From Alphaproteobacteria bacterium (GTDB lineage Bacteria; Pseudomonadota; Alphaproteobacteria; Sphingomonadales; Sphingomonadaceae): 9,905 nucleotides of DNA. Below, piece by piece: positions 6,207-9,905 of this stretch (position 1 is the stretch's first letter; each line of letters opens with the position of its first letter). The position numbers were made by a program, and so were the translations under genes. A model generated the notes under the pieces. That model was not told the origin of the DNA. It ran no database searches and saw only the letters and a list, made by a program, of their open reading frames with translations. Location of the stretch: NCBI GenBank assembly GCA_028293005.1, contig JAQGLH010000377.1:1-9905 (forward strand). The letters run 5' to 3'.

Positions 6207-7973
6207 TTACTTGGTTCCTTGCGCCGCCGCTGCGTAGCTCTTGCTCTTCATCCGCACGGCGGTCGCGCCGGGGAGGCCGGGGAAGCGCGGCCACAGTCCC
6301 TGCACCAAAGCGGTGCGGCTGTTCGATTGCTGGCGTCCCGCCCTTTGCTCGTAGACCCAGTAATTGCGCAGGATGATCGGCACGTAGCCGCGCGTTTCCC
6401 AATAAGGGATCGATTCGATGTAGAGCAGCGGATCGCCGCCATCCATCTCGCGCAAATTCCATTCGGCGACCGGCAGCGGTCCGCAATTATAGGCGGCGAT
6501 CACCTTGGGGAGCAGTCCGCCGGTGCCGCGGTCGTCGCGCAGGAATTCGAGATAGGACTGGCCGTATTCGATATTGGTCGCGGGCTCGGTCAATTGCCGC
6601 GGATCGAGGATCTCGCCGCGGCTGCGGGCGATGTCGCTGGCGGTGCCGGGCCTCACCTGCATCAGGCCGGTCGCGCCGGCGCTGCTCACCACCGTGGCGC
6701 GGAAGCCCGATTCCTGAAGCGTATGCGCGAAGACGAGCGAAGGATCGACTCGCCAGCCGCGCGCCGGCTTCCAGTCCGGGGCCGGATAACGCGCCGCCAT
6801 GTTGATCTGCGCGCCTTGCGGCCGGTTGTGGGCGAGCCAAAGCTGCGTCGCGGGAAGGTTGAGCACAGACGCGAGATGGAGCAGGCCATTGTGGTCGCTC
6901 GGGCTGATTTTCGCCTGATAGCGGATCAGTTCCTCGGCAAGATCGCGCTCGCCGATCTCGACCAGCGCGATCGCAGCCTTGACGTTCGGGCGGCCGGCCA
7001 CCCCACGCCATTCCGCGTCGCGATAATTGTGGAACGCGTTCGGATTGGCGGCGACGATGCCAAGCGCGCTCTGCGCAAGCATCCCGTAGAAGGTCTCGTT
7101 CATCCGAGCGGCGGTGCGCAGCCGCGCCTGGACCCGCTCCGGGTGCGCGCCGGCCATGTCGGCGCGGGCAGCCCAATAATGGCCGGCCGCGGACAGCTCG
7201 ACCTCGGTCGCGCGCGCGGCGACGGTGGCGAAATTGCCGGCGGCCGCATCATAATCGTGCATCCGCCACGCTGCGAGGCCGGCGAGCCATTCGGCCTGCA
7301 ATACCCATTCGCCGATCCCGGCACGCGCCTTGTCGGCCATCCGCCTCGCCGAACGGTCGTCGCCGACGATATAATAAGACCAGCCGATCCGCTGGCGATA
7401 TTCGGTGAGCGCGTCGGGCGTCAGCGCCGCTTCGCGCTCGCCGAGCAAGGCTTCCGCGGCGGCGGGCTGGTTGTCCTTGATCAGCGGCTGGATCAGGCCT
7501 TCGAGCTCGGACGCGATCATGTCGCCCTTGATGCTCTTCGCGCGCGCACGGCGCGGCTGGGTTTCGCCCCAGATCAGCCGCTGTGCTTGCGCCACCGGCG
7601 GAAGCTCGAGCGCGCCGCGCGTCGCCGCAAGCCGCGACAGTTGCGCCGCCTGCGGCAGATCGGCCGCTTGCGTGAGAAGCGCCATCAGCGGCTCGAGCTC
7701 GACCTTGGGCGAGCCCTTGGCAAGATAGAGCTCGGCGTTCGCGACTGCGGTCAACGGTCCGTCGCCGACCAGCGCGATGCGGGTCGAGGCGGCGATCCAG
7801 TCCGAAGCCCGGATCGCCGCGAAGATCGCGCCGTAATCGGCGCGCTGCGCTGGGGTCAGCTGCGTCGGCAAGGCTGTTGAAAGATCGCCCATCGCCGGCT
7901 CGCTTGCCGCCTGCAGCGGAGCGGCGGCGAACAACATCGTCGCGGCGAGCAGAAGAGGCTTGAGCGCATTCAT
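6207..7973 (-). CDS. Soluble lytic murein transglycosylase, Slt70-like (GH23)
   Basis: 588 aa. It cleaves the MurNAc-GlcNAc bond of peptidoglycan non-hydrolytically, leaving 1,6-anhydro-MurNAc ends, in the periplasm. The signal peptide is MNALKPLLLAATMLFAAAPLQA, with cleavage near residue 22. Residues ~30-395 are alanine-rich helical repeats, like the superhelical U-domain of Slt70. The C-terminal SLT domain starts near residue 405 and shows the family 1 motifs: LQESGF with catalytic Glu421, GLMQV (436-440) and AYNCG (494-498). The frame is open far upstream to 8702, but that extension lies inside the glycosylase-like gene in another frame. ATG 7973 starts the signal peptide and overlaps the stop of the upstream gene as ATGA, which implies translational coupling. 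It is slightly shorter than E. coli Slt (645 aa precursor). The membrane-bound MltC/E types are excluded by the long helical domain and the absence of a lipobox. Confidence 0.92.
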   Translation of the reverse strand: MNALKPLLLAATMLFAAAPLQAASEPAMGDLSTALPTQLTPAQRADYGAIFAAIRASDWIAASTRIALVGDGPLTAVANAELYLAKGSPKVELEPLMALLTQAADLPQAAQLSRLAATRGALELPPVAQAQRLIWGETQPRRARAKSIKGDMIASELEGLIQPLIKDNQPAAAEALLGEREAALTPDALTEYRQRIGWSYYIVGDDRSARRMADKARAGIGEWVLQAEWLAGLAAWRMHDYDAAAGNFATVAARATEVELSAAGHYWAARADMAGAHPERVQARLRTAARMNETFYGMLAQSALGIVAANPNAFHNYRDAEWRGVAGRPNVKAAIALVEIGERDLAEELIRYQAKISPSDHNGLLHLASVLNLPATQLWLAHNRPQGAQINMAARYPAPDWKPARGWRVDPSLVFAHTLQESGFRATVVSSAGATGLMQVRPGTASDIARSRGEILDPRQLTEPATNIEYGQSYLEFLRDDRGTGGLLPKVIAAYNCGPLPVAEWNLREMDGGDPLLYIESIPYWETRGYVPIILRNYWVYEQRAGRQQSNSRTALVQGLWPRFPGLPGATAVRMKSKSYAAAAQGTK

Positions 7974-8707
7974 TGGTCGAGCTTGTCCATCAGCATCTGA
8001 AGATCGGCCCAGGCGTGTCTTTTGGCCGTGGGCTGATCGAGGAGGTAGGAAGGGGCGAAGCTTGCCATCACGGCAATATCGCCCGCGTGGGTTGATAATT
8101 GGTGCCAGCGCCCGCGCGCCTGCATCATCGGCATGCCGAGCAAAGCCTTTGAGCAGGTGTCGCCGAGCAGCAGCAGCGCCTTGGGCGCGGCGAGGCCGAT
8201 ATGGTGGCGGGCGAGCGTCGCGCAGCGAGTCGCGCCGTCCTCGTTGAACGCGCCGCTTGGCGAGCGCAGGCACGAGAAAGCCGCGAGGTAGACGGTCTCG
8301 CGGCTGCGGCCGATCGCCGCCAGCATCCGATCGAACAGCCCGCCGGCCTCGCCGGACAGCAATACGCCCGAGCCGCAATCCTCGGCGGCGGGCATGTCGG
8401 TCAGCAGCATCAGGCCCGAAGCCGGGTCCCCGGACGGGCAGACGCGCTGCACGCCGGGCGAGGCGAAGGGGAGGGTGTCGCTTCCGGCAAGAAACGCACG
8501 AAACAGATCGAGCTGGTCGGGCAGGCTGGCGCCCGGCTCGGCAATTACGTTCCGTGCGGCCATGTCGGTCGCGGCAGAGGGCTTGGGCTTGGTGCGCAAC
8601 CAGTCGTGCGGAGGCTCGTCGACCAGACAGTCGACCCCCGCATCGCTCCACCACTGCAGCACGTTTGCGACGTCCGCAGCGGAAGCCGGCTCTTTTCCCC
8701 ACACCAC
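7970..8707 (-). CDS. Uracil-DNA glycosylase superfamily protein (family-4-like), degenerate active-site motifs
   Basis: 245 aa from GTG 8707; an in-frame stop lies only five codons upstream, so the start cannot move far. The N-terminal WWSDAGVDCLVDEPPHDWL (19-37) resembles the leader of alphaproteobacterial family 4 glycosylases. The fold is recognisable from GLFDRMLAAIGRSRETVYL (123-141), a LLLLGDTCSKALLG strand-helix, ARGRWHQL and the end SYLLDQPTAKRHAWADL. The diagnostic motifs are altered: the usual GEAPG is TDMPA (103-107), and the usual HPS of the C-terminal motif reads APS with Ala218 in place of His. Of the four iron-sulfur cysteines, two (Cys146 and Cys162) keep the family spacing of 16, while the N-terminal CxxC pair is missing. 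Normal members remove uracil from DNA to start base excision repair; whether this one is active is doubtful. It is the first gene of an operon with the lytic transglycosylase, overlapping it by 4 bp. Confidence 0.8.
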   Translation of the reverse strand: MVWGKEPASAADVANVLQWWSDAGVDCLVDEPPHDWLRTKPKPSAATDMAARNVIAEPGASLPDQLDLFRAFLAGSDTLPFASPGVQRVCPSGDPASGLMLLTDMPAAEDCGSGVLLSGEAGGLFDRMLAAIGRSRETVYLAAFSCLRSPSGAFNEDGATRCATLARHHIGLAAPKALLLLGDTCSKALLGMPMMQARGRWHQLSTHAGDIAVMASFAPSYLLDQPTAKRHAWADLQMLMDKLDQ

Positions 8708-8811
8708 ATGCTCTTTGAGTCAGCAGGAGGAGGGGTGGTCAACTGAAAAATTGCCCCTTATCTGCCAGACGTTGGCTGCGTGCGACGACAGGAGTCCAGG
8801 CGGCGCAAATC
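8708..8811. promoter_or_regulatory. Divergent intergenic region between the glycosylase-like and ETF-QO genes
   Basis: Promoters for both the minus-strand operon and the plus-strand oxidoreductase must lie here or within the flanking genes, because the genes start back to back. The most AT-rich stretch is around 8744-8762 (CTGAAAAATTGCCCCTTAT). TTGCCC at 8751-8756 could be a -35, but no acceptable -10 follows at 16-18 bp, so I do not assign promoter elements. No LexA-type repeat is present. Confidence 0.35.
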
Positions 8812-8817
8812 GGAGGT
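8812..8817 (+). promoter_or_regulatory. Strong Shine-Dalgarno (GGAGGT) of the ETF-QO gene
   Basis: GGAGGT sits three bases before ATG 8821 and is the best ribosome binding site in the window. It decides the start: a second in-frame ATG six codons later has no such site. Confidence 0.75.
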
Positions 8818-8820
8818 AAA

Positions 8821-9905
8821 ATGGCCGAGCGCGAGTCGATGTCCTACGACGTGGTGATCGTCGGCGCGGGGCCTGCCGGCCTTGCCGCGGCGATCCGGCT
8901 GAAGCAGCTTGCTGCCGAGCAGAACCGTGAAATCTCTGTCTGCATCCTCGAAAAAGGCTCCGAGGTCGGCGCCCATATCCTATCGGGCGCGGTCGTCGAT
9001 CCGCGCGCGTTGACCGAGCTTCTGCCCGATTGGAGCGAGCGCGGCAGCCCGTTGACCGTGCCGGTCACCGAAAATCACCATTGGGTGCTCACGCAAAAGC
9101 GCAAATACGTGCTTCCGCACCTGCTGATGCCGCCGCTGATGAGCAATGAGGGCAATTACACGGTGTCGCTCGGCAATCTGTGCCGTTGGCTGGCTGGCGA
9201 GGCCGAAGCGCTTGGTGTCGAAATCTTTCCCGGCTTTGCCGCGGCCGAGATCCTCTATCATGACGATGGGTCGGTGAAGGGCGTCGCGACCGGCGACATG
9301 GGCGTGGCGCGCGACGGCACGCACAAGCCGGACTACCAGCCGGGCATGGAGCTTCACGGCGGCTACACCTTCTTCGCCGAAGGCGCGCGCGGCCACCTCA
9401 CCAAGGAACTCAAGCGCATTTTCGCTCTCGATGCCAAAAGCAGCCCACAAGTCTATGGAATAGGACTCAAAGAGCTTTGGGACGTTGATCCAGCGAAGCA
9501 TAAGGCGGGCAGAGTCATCCACACCCAGGGCTGGCCGCTGAGCGACGCCTGGGGCGGCGGCTTCATCTATCATCAGCAAGGCAATCAGGTGGCGCTCGGC
9601 CTCGTCGTGGCGCTCAACTACCGCAATCCGTATCTTTCGCCGTTCGAAGAATTCCAGCGCTGGAAGCAGCATCCCGAGATCCGCGCGCTGCTCGAAGGCG
9701 GCCGGCGGGTCAGCTACGGCGCGCGCGCGATCAACGAAGGCGGCTGGCAGTCGCTTCCCCAGCTCGCTTTCCCGGGCGGCGCGCTGATCGGCTGCTCCGC
9801 GGGCTTCGTCAACGTGCCACGGATCAAGGGCAGCCACACGGCCATGAAGTCGGGAATGCTCGCCGCCGAAGCCGCGTTCGAGGCCATCGCCGCCGACCGC
9901 TCGGG
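8821..9905 (+). CDS. Electron transfer flavoprotein-ubiquinone oxidoreductase, N-terminal two thirds (3' end outside the window)
   Basis: 361 residues are visible of a family of about 550. The enzyme takes electrons from reduced electron transfer flavoprotein, which collects them from acyl-CoA and amino-acid dehydrogenases, and passes them to ubiquinone at the inner face of the cytoplasmic membrane. The N-terminus has the FAD Rossmann motif [14 protein letters not shown] (Gly15, Gly17, Gly20) and the ribose-binding Glu44 at the end of the second strand, followed by [23 protein letters not shown] and [15 protein letters not shown] follow, and a second FAD-contact region [20 protein letters not shown] ends near residue 347. 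The cysteines of the C-terminal 4Fe-4S domain would lie beyond the window. Close relatives GG-reductase/FixC share the N-terminal fold but not these ETF-QO segments. The gene is divergent from the glycosylase-like operon, with a strong ribosome binding site. Confidence 0.95.
   Translation, partial: MAERESMSYDVVIVGAGPAGLAAAIRLKQLAAEQNREISVCILEKGSEVGAHILSGAVVDPRALTELLPDWSERGSPLTVPVTENHHWVLTQKRKYVLPHLLMPPLMSNEGNYTVSLGNLCRWLAGEAEALGVEIFPGFAAAEILYHDDGSVKGVATGDMGVARDGTHKPDYQPGMELHGGYTFFAEGARGHLTKELKRIFALDAKSSPQVYGIGLKELWDVDPAKHKAGRVIHTQGWPLSDAWGGGFIYHQQGNQVALGLVVALNYRNPYLSPFEEFQRWKQHPEIRALLEGGRRVSYGARAINEGGWQSLPQLAFPGGALIGCSAGFVNVPRIKGSHTAMKSGMLAAEAAFEAIAADRS

Noticed and set aside
7974..8702. N-terminal extension of the lytic transglycosylase frame to 8702 (831 residues)
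   Set aside because: The added part lies entirely within the glycosylase-like gene in another frame and has arginine-rich, shadow-like composition, while ATG 7973 begins a clear signal peptide.
8744..8780. Sigma-70-like promoter upstream of ETF-QO
   Set aside because: TTGCCC at 8751 has no acceptable -10 at normal spacing; the DNA that follows is GC-rich.
8980..9837. Minus-strand open frame opposite the ETF-QO gene
   Set aside because: Antisense shadow of conserved FAD-binding coding sequence, without recognisable motifs.
1..9905. CRISPR arrays, tRNA or rRNA genes, insertion sequences, toxin-antitoxin or defence systems
   Set aside because: No regularly spaced repeats, RNA gene signatures, transposase motifs or terminal inverted repeats were seen; coding density by recognised genes leaves little room for such elements.

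Overview
The window is GC-rich, densely packed bacterial chromosome. The composition and codon use, the style of the DnaE and glycosylase-like proteins, and a GTTC-N7-GTTC operator of the alphaproteobacterial LexA type point to an alphaproteobacterium, most likely of the Sphingomonas group. This placement is inference from protein style; no 16S gene is present. I see no tRNA, rRNA, CRISPR array, insertion sequence or phage gene.

Layout. Positions 3-593 (+) hold the 3' end of a gene whose product ends in an LprI-like (DUF1311-type) cysteine-containing domain. A 101-bp leader follows, then a complete dnaE (695-4207, +), the replicative DNA polymerase III alpha subunit. Convergent to it are the minus-strand genes: a secreted DUF922 putative zinc protease (4248-4868), a PA0069-type radical SAM protein of the SplB/COG1533 'DNA repair photolyase' group (4958-6034), an Slt70-like soluble lytic transglycosylase (6207-7973), and a degenerate family-4-like uracil-DNA glycosylase homologue (7970-8707). 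The last two overlap by 4 bp (ATGA) and form an operon. Divergent from them, across a 113-bp gap, starts an electron transfer flavoprotein-ubiquinone oxidoreductase (8821 to the window end, +), cut off before its iron-sulfur domain.

How the genes fit together. Most are housekeeping functions: replication, murein turnover, and electron entry from fatty-acid and amino-acid oxidation into the ubiquinone pool. The unexpected signal is in the noncoding DNA upstream of the radical SAM gene. A perfect GTTC-N7-GTTC direct repeat lies 26 bp before its best GTG start, which suggests SOS (LexA) control of this poorly characterised enzyme, perhaps together with the DUF922 gene downstream. Between this site and the transglycosylase stop is a dense cluster of inverted repeats, including a 22-bp perfect palindrome with an alternating CG core. 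The glycosylase homologue has lost the residues usually found in its active-site motifs and two of the four iron-sulfur cysteines, so its function is open.
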